Source of the DNA: Lanius collurio
Taxonomy: Eukaryota; Chordata; Aves; Passeriformes; Laniidae
NCBI GenBank assembly: GCA_020086605.1
Contig: JACBWW010000016.1
Location: 16,715,512 to 16,779,511 of the forward strand
DNA length: 64,000 bases
Direction: 5' to 3'
Shown: positions 18,201 through 38,839 of the stretch, one piece after another
Layout: the number at the start of each line of letters is the position of its first letter
How positions within the stretch are numbered: the stretch's first letter is position 1
The notes under the pieces: generated by a model
Told to the model about the DNA's origin: nothing
Databases searched by the model: none
The model's input: the letters and a program-made list of their open reading frames with translations, nothing else
Translations under genes and position numbers: made by a program

Positions 18201-20451
18201 CTTGACAATGGCGCCTTTCTTCATGTTGAGCCGCACCCAGTGCTGTCCCGGGGGCCCGCTGCTCTCCCAGAAGGTGTATGTCAGGTTATCTGTCAGATGG
18301 GCTGCAACACAATCCTCCTGCAAGAGTGCAGCGAGCAGAGAGAGGGAGATGAGCATCCTTGGACATGCCATGGCCTCCTCTGAGATGGGTTTTGTGGGTT
18401 CAAAGGAGGTCAGGAACAGGCTGGCCCCTTGGTTTGTGAGGCTGTGGGTGGACAGTGGCTCCCTGACATAGCAAACTGGGCATGGCTGTGGACCCCTAGT
18501 GCTCCAGAGACATCATGGGGTTTTGCTCCCAATGCCTGACTCCGGGCAGCTTTGCTAGAGCAGCAAAACCCCACCACCATCCCCTGCCCCTTGCAGAGGG
18601 GACAGCCACCACTGGCCCCTCCTCCCTGCATTTGTGGTGATGCTCATGTGTCTTATGCTGATTTTAGGCTGCAGAGGAGCCCCACTACACACCGTCTGTG
18701 AGGAGACTTCGATGCTGTTGACGTGTTCCTTGGTGCAGTCCGCGTGCTGCATCTTCTTCTCGCTGTGATCATACAGGAAGCGCCCCAGCTCCATGTCACG
18801 CTCATAGCTCCAGCCTGGGGGCAAGGACCTGCAGGGAGTCTCTGTGTTAATGGGATGAGGACACCAGTCTGCACCCCAAACTTGCCCACCAGCAGTGTGC
18901 AGGAGCCCCAGCTGAGACTGGCTGCAGTGTCTCATGGCCACCAAATAGGCATGGTGCCAGGCCACTGTCCCTGCAGCAGGCAGATGGCATGGCTGTATCT
19001 CATCACCAGCACACCAGGTATTTATGGCCACTCCAGCCCAGTGGGAGTAGCAGCATACAGTCACTCCAATGGTCTATGGAGCAAAGGCCATCTTTGCTTG
19101 AGCAGTGCTGAGAGGTACCAATGTAAAAGGCATCTCATGACACCCATCCTCCCCCCTCCAGACTCTGAAGCCAGTCATGGCCCTCCAGGCATGTCCAGGC
19201 CCCAGCCAGAAGCCCCTTGGGATGATGCAGTCCTGCTCTAGAAGATGCATTCATACCGAAACTTCTGCACCGCAGCCTCATCCTGCTCTATGAGTCTGGG
19301 CATCTCTCCAAGGCGCATGGAGTACGTCAGGTCCACCACTTGTTCCCAGCTGGAGCAGCACCGGCAGAATCACACAATGGAAAAGATGTGTCAGTGCTCA
19401 GTGTGTCCATTACTGCCTTAGCCTGAAGTGTAGTCAGCAGTAGTGGAGCACTGGGGTGACACCCGGGAACAGCTGTGGGAAAGATGAGTGTCCCTGCACC
19501 CGGGTACAGGCTGGGACGGAGCAGGGGAATCCCACCCTGCACATGACCTTCCATCATGAAAATAAAATTTGAGGTCTTTGATCACTGCACTACCTCTGTG
19601 ACATCACTCAGCCTAAATCCAAGTGACTCAGGACCCCCCTAGCATCATCTTTTTTTCTGTGCGGGTGCTGCCACAAGCAAACAGGATTAGTCTACGAGGG
19701 AGCACCCACCTGCTCACCGGAGCTCGGCGGGGGTGTGTCCCACCTGCTCTGTAGGGAGGGAGTGGGCTGTACTGGGCGTGTCCAAGGGATGGTTGGGTCG
19801 CATGTCCTCTGTGGAGACCGCTCACACGCGTCTCCAGCGTCCAGAGCCCAGTTCTTGCCCGGGGCGCACGGGGTTGGGGCCATACCTGACAGCAGGTCTG
19901 TAATCAACTCCCAGCGTTTGGTGCTGATATTGGATCCGCTGCACGGAGTCAACCGGGACTAACTTATCTCCTCCCTCTCCGAACCTCTGCGCCAGCACCC
20001 AGCCCTCCGCCAGGCCATGGGTGCCCGTGTACTCCTCCAGCTGCTCCTGAAGGCACATCCCGTCCTGTCACCGCCGTCGGGGCCGGGCATGCCCGGGTGG
20101 TTCCCGGTGCCGGTCCCGCGTTACCTTGCTGAGCTTGACCCAGAGCCCGGCGCCGTTGCAGTACTCCTCGCCGGTGGCGCGCAGGCAGCCGCCCTTCCGC
20201 ACCTCGATCGTGGCCCGCGCCGCCCGCTTGCCGCCCCGCGCCGGCCCCGGGCTGTCCCACACGCTGAGCAGGCTGCGGGCGGCGGCGGCCGCGGCGGCCG
20301 CGGGGTCCTTGCAGATCTTGTACTGCACCTCCCGCGGCACGTAGCAGAGCGCGGCGGGCAGCGCCTGGGCGCGGCGGAAGCACTCGCTGCACTGCAGCAG
20401 GAACCGCAGCCGGCCCAGCACCTGGTGCGGCGCCTCCCCGCCCGCTCTCAT
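12242..20451 (-). CDS. HECTD3: HECTD3-like E3 ubiquitin ligase, diverged tandem copy (HECTD3-A)
   Basis: HECT-type E3 ligase that would pass ubiquitin from E2 to substrate through a catalytic cysteine. It has 21 coding exons: 20125-20451, 19886-20046, 19257-19349, 18693-18828, 18202-18317, 17838-17951, 16676-16758, 16272-16437, 15854-15935, 15434-15616, 15293-15342, 15108-15172, 14767-14870, 14398-14517, 14180-14269, 13881-14087, 13488-13617, 13024-13098, 12672-12753, 12496-12567, 12242-12326. All borders are GT/AG, phases are continuous, and no stop or frameshift was seen, giving 846 residues. Exon lengths equal those of HECTD3-B except exon 11, one codon shorter. By analogy with the human protein, a DOC/APC10 domain spans about residues 205-383 and the HECT domain about 497-842. 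The predicted catalytic Cys808 lies in [13 protein letters not shown]. The C-terminus is [10 protein letters not shown], against [10 protein letters not shown] in copy B. Exons 5-10 and 18-21 differ much from copy B and human, while exon 1 and most of exon 16 are nearly identical to copy B. It looks functional; expression cannot be judged here. Confidence 0.92.
13868..14024 (-). repeat. Near-identical block shared with HECTD3-B (exon 16)
   Basis: This 157-bp block covers most of exon 16 plus 13 bp of the following intron. Against 27208-27364 I count two differences. Immediately beyond 14024 the same exon diverges sharply (ELTYTT is preceded by FMFGR here and FKFGN in the other copy). The abrupt edge inside an exon argues for gene conversion over selection alone. 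Confidence 0.8.
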
Positions 20452-20468
20452 CGCGCTCCGGGCACCGG
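20115..20468 (-). repeat. Identical exon 1 block, HECTD3-A copy
   Basis: The 354 bp from 10 bp inside intron 1 to 17 bp upstream of the start codon appear identical, base for base by eye, to 34733-35086 in HECTD3-B. The block encodes residues 1-109, including an eight-alanine run after KDP that the human protein lacks. Sequence beyond both edges is dissimilar. Confidence 0.88.
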
Positions 20469-20720
20469 CTCCTCGCCGCTCCCGGCTGTCCCGACCGTGC
20501 CCGCCCGGGAGTGCCCGCCGGGCTGGGGCGCCTCCGGCGGGAGCGCCGCGCCCGCCTCCCTCCGGGGCGCCCCGCCTCGGGCAGCCCTCGCTCGCCGGCT
20601 GCCGCCTCCTCCCCTGGCAAGCGCCGCTCCGCCCGTGCCCCGGGCACGCCCCAGTGCTTCTTCATCCTGCTCGGGCAGCAGTTGCTGCGCTCTCCAGCTC
20701 CGGGCCCCCTTTGCCAAGAT
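20452..20720 (-). promoter_or_regulatory. Probable HECTD3-A promoter (GC-rich)
   Basis: The sequence upstream of the HECTD3-A start codon is strongly GC- and CpG-rich for about 250 bp and then falls off. There is no clear TATA box. Unlike HECTD3-B, there is no divergent partner gene and no cluster of AAGATGGCGGC motifs; only a weak AAGATGTC lies near 20718. Transcription start not determined. Confidence 0.5.
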
Positions 20721-23700
20721 GTCACTCTGTTACGCCCACTTCAGTATCACAGGCATCCCCGTGCCCTGTGGCTTAGGTCTCTGCTCCCTCCCGGCCTCCA
20801 ACATCTCTGTCATTGCCTGCATTACTACAAGCAGGGTGGGAGTCCTGTGGCATTAGGGCATCTGCAGCATGGATGGGAGAAAGGGGTGAGTGGGAATCCT
20901 GGTATGGGAGAGACAGCTTCTGGCTGGTATATCCCTGCCCTGGGCAGGCCTGCAGCAGGTGGAGATGCTCCAAGCAGTTGCTGGGGAGGACAGGCTTCCC
21001 TGCACAGCTTTATTCCAGCCTGCAGAGGCATCGTGGCAGCATCCTGGCACCCTTCTCCCCCCCCACCCGAACACTGGCAGCTTGTCACCCCATGTCATGT
21101 CTACTTGTTGCATACCACAGCAAGGCGGTGGCAGAAAGCAACTCAGCTCCACCCCAGGCTACCTTAATTTTTTCAGGTTGGGCACAAAGGGCTGAGTTTA
21201 GGGATCATGAAACAAGCAGGCTGGCAGAGCTCAAAGGTCCCCACACCCTTCTGGTGCTCCTGGTGGGTCAGAGTCCAGTTCCATCCCTGCCTGCAAAGGC
21301 AGAGTGCAGAGATCCAACAGCTGTCCATCCCTGCAGTGTTATCTATTGAACAGGCGTGACTGTGCCTCACCTTAGCAATGGGCACCTGCCTTGTTGTGAA
21401 CCATGGTGCAGAAGAAATGCAGACTTTGGCCCTGCTCTTACCTGCAGTAACCACAGCCAGGATGGTCCTGGGCCCGCCCTCTGCAGCCACAGCATCCTGT
21501 ACCACTGTTTTGCAGAACTCCTGCAAAGGGCTGAGCCAGTTAAAACCTCTGTGCCACTACTTTGTGTGCAAGGCCTGACAGGGGCAATTTCTGCTTCACC
21601 TTCAGCTGCCTCTCACACCACCAGTCCTCACTGCTGTTTAGAATAATTGAATCATTTAGGTTGGAAAAGACCTCCAAGTTCATTGAGTCCAAGTGTTAAC
21701 CCTGCACTGCCATGTTTATCACTAAACCATGTCCCCAAGTGTCACATCCACTATTTAATCCAACAGGACACAGGAGCCCCAGCTAGACCAGAGAAATCAT
21801 CAGGAATGCCAGGAGCAGTTAGCTCATTCATTTTATTTCAGATGCTACATGAGGTAGGGACAGACAGAACCTGTCAAACTACTTAAGAGTTTGTCATACT
21901 CTAGGGTAGTAGTGGAATAACAAGAACAGCTAGACTACATGTGCGTTGTTAATCACCTGAAACTATTCTATGACAATCCAGCAAGTTGAAGGCAGGAGAG
22001 AGCAAGTTGTTACATGGAGCTATGATGACGTCTGTCCCTCCCCCAGCTCAGCCCTACCCACCCTGTGGAGCTGTAGCTCTGGCACACAGAGATGCTCCAC
22101 AGCAGCACAGAGACACCAGCACCTTCCCTAGGTGGCTTGAAAATGAAACCCCCCTGACTTGAGCCTGGTTGTTGGGATGAGGATGCACGGCCACTGGGTC
22201 CTGACGCTCAGGAGGACTCTCACCCCAGGCCACATGCAGCAGGAGTCCAGGACAGGGGTACTTGATTTGTGCCTTGTCAAACATGATAGGAGACAGTTCC
22301 TACCCACAGCTTTAGAGATCAGAGAAGAAACATGACCCAGCCAGCACTGACATAACACCTATTTTGGGCCCCTGAGATTGGCCAGAGTTGAGCAGAAATT
22401 CAGTTTGTGATTGGCCTTAAAACACTGCAGATGAGAGAGGACGATGCAGAGGAGATCCAGGCCAGCTCCCCCCTCCCAGCTTACCTTTGCGCAGCAAACT
22501 GAACAGCACAATCTCTCTGTGCATTGTCCTGGCATTTTTCCATAGCAGCCATGTTTTTCCAGACCCTCTGACCATGCAGCAAACGATCTCACTGCTGCAG
22601 TGGGCTCCTCCTCCTACTGGAAGGGATTTCACAGGTCTCTCCACCCCAGTATGCCACCACAGCAGCAACTGCTGCAATTCTCCAACATATATATGGTGAT
22701 AACACAAAATAGACAGTAAAACAATCGTTTATAGGGTTAAAAAAATGTGGTGGTTTTTTTCAGTATGCTTGTAGGAGTTAAATCCAGACCATCCTGGGTG
22801 ATCCCTTCTGCTAGGGCCAGGGTTCTGTTACAAGTATTTTTTAAATACTGTTACCAGCTAGATCCTTTCCCCAGAGTTCCAGCAAGACCCTGGGCAGCAC
22901 TCAGTGGCAGGAAATAAGAGGTCAGATGCTAAAATGCCTTGCTGGAAGGAAGAACAGAGAAATGTGGGAAATATGGGAAAAACTAGTTGATAACTCCAGT
23001 CATCAACTGCTTCAGGTTAGGGAGAACTTGGGTCTCAAGCCAGCAGAGTGAGACTGAAGTTTGATCACAGTGCCCAGGGCTGTACACCAAGTCTCGAGCA
23101 TCTCAAAGGCAGAGGGGCCATGATGCTTCTAGGGAAGGATCCCACCATTTCAGCCAGGTTCTGATCTCAGCATTGCCTTGCACAGCAACTCTCTCCTCAT
23201 CATGGAAGGCTGGGGCTGTGTACATGGTTAATGAGAGAGAACTGAGCTGTCTAAATACATGTCTGAGCTGTTCTGGGTATACACCCTTGTAACTACCTGT
23301 TACCTCCGGCAGCTGCAGTTGCTTCCAAGGGCAGGGGAGTTAGAGGTGTTTGCTCCCCCACAGCTGATCACCCCAAGCAGCCCTAGATGGCTCCTAACCT
23401 GCCCATTCCCACAGGTGACATCAGCTCACCCTCCACCAAGGACTAGAGCTATCATATGCATCCCACCCTGAACCACTTGCCAACCAACCCCTGCCCAGCA
23501 ACAGAGGAGTCTTATTTTATTGCTGCTTCTAATTCTGCTCAGCAAATAATGTGACCTCCTGCTGATCTTCTGTAGAGGCAAGTGGGCAAGGCTGGAAAAA
23601 GCAGTACGAATTCCATACCAATGTCAGTCCCTTTTCAGATGGCTCATTTTAAATCCCAGCTTGCTGCTGCAGCCTTCTTCCTCAACACTCCCGAGGACAA

Positions 23701-25331
23701 ACCAGCAGATCAAAGTCCTTTCACCAGCTTAGTCATGCCCATGTAAAACAGAAACCCTAGGAAGTGACTCAGCCACCCACACGGAAAAGTATCACACTGG
23801 CTTCGCTCCTGTTCCCGTCCACACTGGTGGTTGGAATCAGCTACAAAGCCAGAGATCAATTCTAAGGCAACTCTAGGATTTACAAAAGACCTCCTCCAGC
23901 AGACAGGACTTCACACCCACCCATCTAAGCACGAAAGGCCCTGCTGCAGGCAAGAGCTGCCATAAACAGTTTCCCCATTCACCCTGTGCTCTCTCCATTC
24001 ACCGCAAAGCAGAAGATGGCAGCACATGCTCCTTCCTGGTCCTACATCCCCTTTAGCAACAACCTTCCTTGGCAGACCTGGGAATCCACGTTTCAAAAGA
24101 AACTTGTGAAGGGAAGGACTTTGATTACAACTGCAAGCGATTGCTGGATTATGAGACTCCTTCAATAGAGGAGAAAAAGCCATGAAACATTAAGACAGGA
24201 TAAATCTTAACACACAGCATCAGCCTCGCTCCAGTGTGGCCCCAGCGACTCTGTGACTCACAGTAGTCGTGGTCCAACAGACCACACAGGCTGAAGATGG
24301 AACTGGAGGTATAAATGTAGACTAACATCTAGTGGCTCCCAGTGCTAGGCAATGGCTAGCCCTGTCCAGAGCTGGGAAGATCCACAAACGTGTCTGAGAA
24401 GTTGTAAAGGTTTCATTGCCCACTCCTCACTCACACAGCATGTGTCCATCTGCTCAAGGACCTCCAGTTCTTGGTACCCTAGGGCAAACACTTTTCCTGC
24501 TCACCTGAAACCTCCATGACCCTTCCCATGGACAAGGGGAAGGGAGCAGAGCTTGGCACTGCCATGCCTCCTACTGCTTTAACCTCTGCAGTCTGGAAGA
24601 TGAACTTGCCCCTAATTAGAATAGATTAGTTGTAATACCGGCTCTCAGGGGTAAAAATCTCAAAGAGCCTGGGAGAACAGCTGCCAGGCCACCAGCATGC
24701 TGGATGCAGAACTAAAAGAACAAAAGGGAAGCAGACAGCTCCCACCCACTGTGAGGGAGCAGCTTCCCCAGCAGTCACTGCTGTACTAGAGGTGCCAGGA
24801 ACCACAAGAACTCAGATTTTATGTGATGTAAAAACATGGGAGTCCCTCTGGAAGCACCCACAGTCCTGCTGTGCAGGTCTGTTGTGACACCTGGTGGCCG
24901 AAGGCACCCCTGCAGCACCTACCACCAGCCTGCCCCATTCTTCACAATCCTAGATGAATGATCTAATTTCCATTGACCTCGTGAGAGCAGGAACAAGGCA
25001 AAGGAATGTGGTAAGGACACACTGAGCATCCTGGCCACCCCACAGTCTCCGCAGCAGCTCACAGTTCTCTGTCCTGTGCTGTAAGCAGTTTTGTCTCCTT
25101 ACCTCACTTTTGTTTGAGCAGAGTGCAGCCTGGAAGGAGCAAGCATTGTGGAGCTACAAGAAGACGTGGAGAAGAAACTCATTACAAAAGCCTGCCTGAC
25201 CCTTCTGATAAATGAGGGCTCAGCCAGGGTTCCATCACTGCAATCATATTTACAATCCAAGCAAGCTCCCACCCTGCTGAAGACCCAACCCTCCATGTTC
25301 ACTGTTGGGAGCCAGGCTTCACACCTATATA
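20721..25331. other. Intergenic DNA between the two HECTD3 copies
   Basis: About 4.6 kb separate the promoter of HECTD3-A from the 3' end of HECTD3-B. Apart from a short CR1 relic at 21641-21752, I see no coding exon, RNA gene or strong repeat. The open frames are short and unlike known proteins, on both strands. If the pair arose by tandem duplication, a relic of a duplicated neighbour such as UROD might be expected here; I looked for the [13 protein letters not shown] and [10 protein letters not shown] motifs and did not see them. Confidence 0.55.
21641..21752 (-). mobile_element. CR1 LINE relic
   Basis: The plus strand shows GAATCATTTAGGTTGGAAAAGACC, then TTAACCCTGCACTGCC and ACCATGTCCCCAAGTGTCACATCC, the antisense CR1 3' end. 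It closely resembles the copy in UROD intron 6, which lies in the opposite orientation, so both probably belong to one subfamily. Only about 110 bp remain. Confidence 0.88.
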
Positions 25332-25337
25332 TTTATT
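25332..25337 (-). terminator. Polyadenylation signal of HECTD3-B
   Basis: AATAAA on the minus strand, about 90 nt downstream of the HECTD3-B stop codon (25428), in an AT-rich patch. Assigned by motif and position. Confidence 0.7.
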
Positions 25338-25427
25338 ATATATACACATCCCGTGGGGACAAGGGGATTCTTCCCACCGCATGGTTTTCTTGAACAATTG
25401 TCCATGCTGCTTGGTCAGGCTGCAACA

Positions 25428-35069
<9,642 letters not shown>

Positions 35070-35388
35070 CGCGCTCCGGGCACCGGTTCCGCGCCGCTCC
35101 GGTTTACGGCCGAACCCCGCCCGCCGACAGGCAAGATGGCGGCGCCCGGCAGGCCAGACGTAGGGCAAGATGGCGGCGCCCGTGCCACGTTCGGAGGAGC
35201 AAGGCACCGGGCAAGATGGCAGTGTACGGAGGGGCGGGAAACGGGGCAGGGGGCGGGGCAAGATGGCGGCGGAAGGAGGGGCGGGAGTACGTCGAGATGG
35301 CTGAGCCGGCGGGGCGGGATGGGGGCGGGACGGGGCGGACCGCACCGCGTCCGGAGGCAACGGAGAAGCCGGGGAGCGGCGCAGGAGG
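35070..35388. promoter_or_regulatory. HECTD3-B / UROD head-to-head promoter with YY1-like array
   Basis: The 319 bp between the two start codons are extremely GC- and CpG-rich with no TATA box. AAGATGGC occurs at 35133-35140, 35167-35174, 35213-35220 and 35260-35267, and GAGATGGC at 35294-35301; three of these extend to the full YY1 consensus AAGATGGCGGC. All point the same way (plus strand, toward UROD), spaced 34, 46, 47 and 34 bp. Several GC boxes (GGGGCGGG) follow between 35230 and 35340. CpG-rich sequence continues into UROD intron 1. Divergent activity is inferred from geometry; transcription starts were not determined. Confidence 0.82.
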
Positions 35389-38300
35389 ATGGAGGGTGGC
35401 GAACGGCTCCTGTGAGTAACCGGGACCGGGCAGGCCTGCGCCCCTTCCTAGTGTGGTGACAGGGGCAGGCACCGAGGCCTGCACGGGGGATACTGGTGTG
35501 CCTCTGGAAACGGCGATCTGGCACTATGGAGGCACTGGATAGTGCTATCAGCAGGATAGCGCTTTCGTGCTGAGGTCCTGTACTGGGGACGCTGCTGTGG
35601 CTCTGGGGACACGGCTGGTGCGCTGGAGTGGCCCTGGGGTTATAGTGCTGTCCCAAGAGTCCGGTACTGGGTCACTGGAGGGGCTCTGGGCGGGTGTTGC
35701 TGATCCTGCGCTGGGAGGGATCGGCAGGGCCACCGGTAGTTAAGTCGCTGGTCCCAAGTGGAGATTTTGGGGACTTTGTTCCCACAGGTCCCGCGGTTGC
35801 CGGGGTCCCCCTCCCCGAGGCAGGCTGGGCTCCAGCAGCCCCGCGGCAGGGAGGCTGGGGACAGGGGAGGCTGGGGACGCGTGGTCTGGCACAAACGGGG
35901 GGAATGCAGAACTGCCCGCCCCGCTCGTCCCAAATCTCTCCTGGTGAGAGCAACTGGTGGCCCTGATAACTTAATCTCGCGGGCCCGGTAGGGCATCGCC
36001 TCTTCCCGGGGCGGGGTTCCTGGAGAGGAAGAGGTCCTGGACTGTGGTGGGGAGAATTTATCACATTTGTCACAGCTAGGCACAAGCCTCTTCTGCGGTC
36101 AGGGAGTGGGGACGAGCCACTGACCCTGGCACCCTCTGCTCCAGTCGTGGCGGCCTGGCAGGGCACCCAGACCCCCTCGTGGGTGACAGTCTGTACCTGC
36201 TTTTTGCTCCGCAGCCCCAAGGGCTTTCCCAAGCTGAAGAACGACACGTTCCTGCGCGCAGCGCGCGGGGAGGATACGGAGCACGTCCCGGTGTGGTGCA
36301 TGCGGCAGGCGGGGCGCTACCTGCCAGGTGAGCGGCGGAGGTGTGCGGGGGGGTGGCGAGAGGGCCTCCGCAAGCAGCCGGTAACATTTGTGCCGGTCCC
36401 TTGTAGAGTTTCGGGAGACACGGGCGTCACAGGATTTCTTTGCCACTTGCCGGAGCCCCAAGTTGTGCTGTGAGCTGACGCTGCAGGTGAGCATCACTCG
36501 GGGGTCTGTGTGTCCCCTCTCCCTGACCAGATGGGGATAAACCTTTGTTCTGGAAATCCTGGGTGGTCTCAGTAAGTTGTGCAGCCCCTGGGGACTCCAC
36601 TACCCCATGGGCTTGACCAGGTCATCCATGGGGAGGGAGTTGCAACCCCTCACTAACATTGCTTCTCCTGTGCAGCCGCTGAGACGATTCCCCCTGGATG
36701 CTGCCATTATCTTCTCTGACATCTTGGTGGTGCCCCAGGTGAGAGCCATGGCCATGGAACAGCAGCTGGTAATGGGGCAGAGTTCAGAGCTGCCCCATTC
36801 TCCATCTCCCCTTTCCCCAGGCACTGGGCATGGAGGTTGTCATGGTTCCTGGCAAGGGACCGACGTTCACAGAGCCCCTGAAGGAGGTGGAGGATCTGCT
36901 GAAACTGCGACAGAAGGTGGACATCACCGCGGAGTTAGGTTACGTCTTCCAGGCCATCACACTGACACGACACAGCCTGGAGGGCAAGGTGCCCCTCATA
37001 GGCTTTTCAGGGGCACCGGTAGGTGATGTGGCTCCTCTGAGTGGGTTCCCCTGATGGGCTTCTCTGCTTTCCTGGGCTGACACCAGCTATGGCACCCCCA
37101 GCTCTGAGTGCTATGTGGGTGGATTAGGGGGAGCATTCAATGCAGGAGCAGCTGTGCCCCAGGCTCTGGGTTGCTCACAGGTCCTATGTTCACCACTGCG
37201 ACTGGGGCTTTGTGTCTTCTTTCATCTCCATCACCCTCCTCACTTCTCTCCTTCCTGCAGTGGACGCTCATGTCCTACATGATTGAGGGTGGCGGCTCCA
37301 CTACAATGGCCAAGGCCAAGAGCTGGCTCTACCGTCACCCCGAGGCAAGCCACCGGCTGCTGAGGCTGCTGGCTGATGTCGTCATTGACTACCTGGTGGG
37401 GCAGGTGGCTGCTGGAGCGCAGGTGTGTCCTGGGGCATGGGTACAGGGCTAGGAAGGAGGGCAGGGACTGGACACAGGGAGCAGAGAGGGTCCAGCATGT
37501 AGAAGGAAGAGGAGAGACTGAGGTGCTGCTCTCCCAGTCCCATGGAAAAGTGGTTGAGTCACCATCTAGATAAGTAGATGTGGCACTTGGGGACATGCTT
37601 TACCAGTGGATTTGGCAGTACTGGGTTAATGTTTGGACTCAATAATCTTAAAGGTCTTTTCCAACCTAAAGGATTCTGTGTCCCTGGCAGGCACTCCAGC
37701 TGTTTGAGTCCCATGCAGGGCACCTAGGCCCAGAGCTGTTTCAGGACTTTGCCCTGCCTTACATCCGAGATATTGCCCAGGCTGTCAAGAGCAAGCTGAA
37801 GGAGGAGGCACTGCCCCTGGTGCCCATGGTGAGTCAGGGCTGCCTGGATTGACCCTGACATGTGGGGGCTGCTGGAGAGGGATGCATCCCCTGGTACCTG
37901 CTTCCCTCAGTCCAGCCCATGGAGAGGGGTCTGACTCACAGCAGCTGCTGCCCATCTCCTCCCTCCCCAGATCATCTTTGCCAAGGACGCACACTACGCC
38001 CTGCGTGACCTGGCCCATGCCGGTTATGAGGTGGTTGGTCTCGACTGGACCATCCGGCCCCAGGAAGCTCGGTAAGAGTCTGGCACAGGGCTCAGGTGTT
38101 TGGGCTGGACCCCAGGCCAGGTACTCTGACCTCCTCCTCTGCCCTGAGCCATCCCAGGCCTGGACGTTGCTGCTCCAAAGGTGGGGATAGTTGGGCTGCC
38201 ATGCTACAGCATCTAAGGGCTGCATTGAGGGGTCCTGGGTGTCCCGTGGTGGGGGCTGCAGGCACCTGGCTGCCCTCAGCCTCTGCACCACTTGCAACAA

Positions 38301-38748
38301 CTCACCTGCTTCCTCCCTGCTGCAGTGCACAGATAGGAAAAGATGTCACCCTGCAAGGGAACTTGGATCCTTGCGCTCTCTATGCACCCAAGGTGAGCTA
38401 TGGCCATCATCAGCAACCACAGCTAGTTCCAGCCTGTGTTAATAGCTGCCTGCCTCAGCTTCCCTACCTGCAATGCTGGCTCGTGTCCCAGCAGTCCCCC
38501 AGGCTGGCTGGGGAGGGGACTGGTGGGGGTGAAATACCCTGGCCTGGATGGGACTGACACATGGTTTCTTACCATACCTACAGGAGAAGATTGGCGAGCT
38601 GGTGAAGAAGATGCTGGAGGGTTTTGGGACCCAACGCTATATTGCCAACCTGGGCCATGGCCTCTACCCTGACATGAATCCTGAACACGTGGGGGCCTTT
38701 GTGGAGGCCGTGCATGCTCATTCCCGTCACATCAACAAGCACAGCTGA
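35389..38748 (+). CDS. UROD: UROD, uroporphyrinogen decarboxylase
   Basis: Cytosolic heme-pathway enzyme that removes four carboxyl groups from uroporphyrinogen to give coproporphyrinogen. Ten exons: 35389-35411, 36215-36327, 36407-36486, 36676-36738, 36821-37018, 37261-37422, 37691-37828, 37971-38071, 38326-38392, 38584-38748. All are GT/AG with continuous phase, giving 369 residues against 367 in human. Conserved parts are [13 protein letters not shown] (Arg38, human Arg37), [17 protein letters not shown] (Asp87, human Asp86), the [10 protein letters not shown] loop (Tyr165, human Tyr164) and [18 protein letters not shown] (His340, human His339). All the substrate-binding and catalytic residues I could place are present, so the enzyme should be active. 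The first exon contributes only 23 coding nt (MEGGERL), as expected for a short first coding exon. It diverges from HECTD3-B and converges with ZSWIM5. A CR1 relic sits at the end of intron 6. Confidence 0.97.
35412..36214 (+). other. UROD: UROD intron 1 (CpG-rich)
   Basis: The 803-bp first intron is GC-rich and carries the right half of the promoter CpG island. It has a short run of imperfectly repeated CTGGGGACG/CTGGGGACA units around 35580-35880. No coding exon or RNA gene was recognised. The long antisense open frames here are explained by GC content. Confidence 0.6.
37566..37680 (+). mobile_element. CR1 LINE relic in UROD intron 6
   Basis: Reading the plus strand, the element ends CTTAAAGGTCTTTTCCAACC then GGATTCTGTG, the sense CR1 3' end with its ATTCTGTG octamer. 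It is therefore on the plus strand. The octamer ends at 37680 and the splice acceptor AG of UROD exon 7 is at 37689-37690, so the CR1 supplies most of the sequence just before the acceptor. Confidence 0.9.
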
Positions 38749-38833
38749 GGCTGGGACCTTGGGGACAGGACTCTGGTTTGGGCACAGTCACTGCCTGTAT
38801 TGTCACAGGGCTCACTCTAGGCGGGGCTGCAGC

Positions 38834-38839
38834 ATTAAA
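38834..38839 (+). terminator. Polyadenylation signal of UROD
   Basis: ATTAAA, the common variant signal, lies 86 nt downstream of the UROD stop codon (38748), followed by a CT-rich then G-rich stretch. Assigned by motif and position. Confidence 0.65.

Noticed and set aside
12242..20451. HECTD3-A as a pseudogene
   Set aside because: All 21 exons keep GT/AG borders and phase, there is no stop or frameshift, and the catalytic cysteine remains, so decay is not supported.
19964..20856. Long frames on both strands around HECTD3-A exon 1
   Set aside because: They are proline-, alanine- and arginine-rich frames created by GC-rich DNA in the wrong phase. The real exon is 20125-20451.
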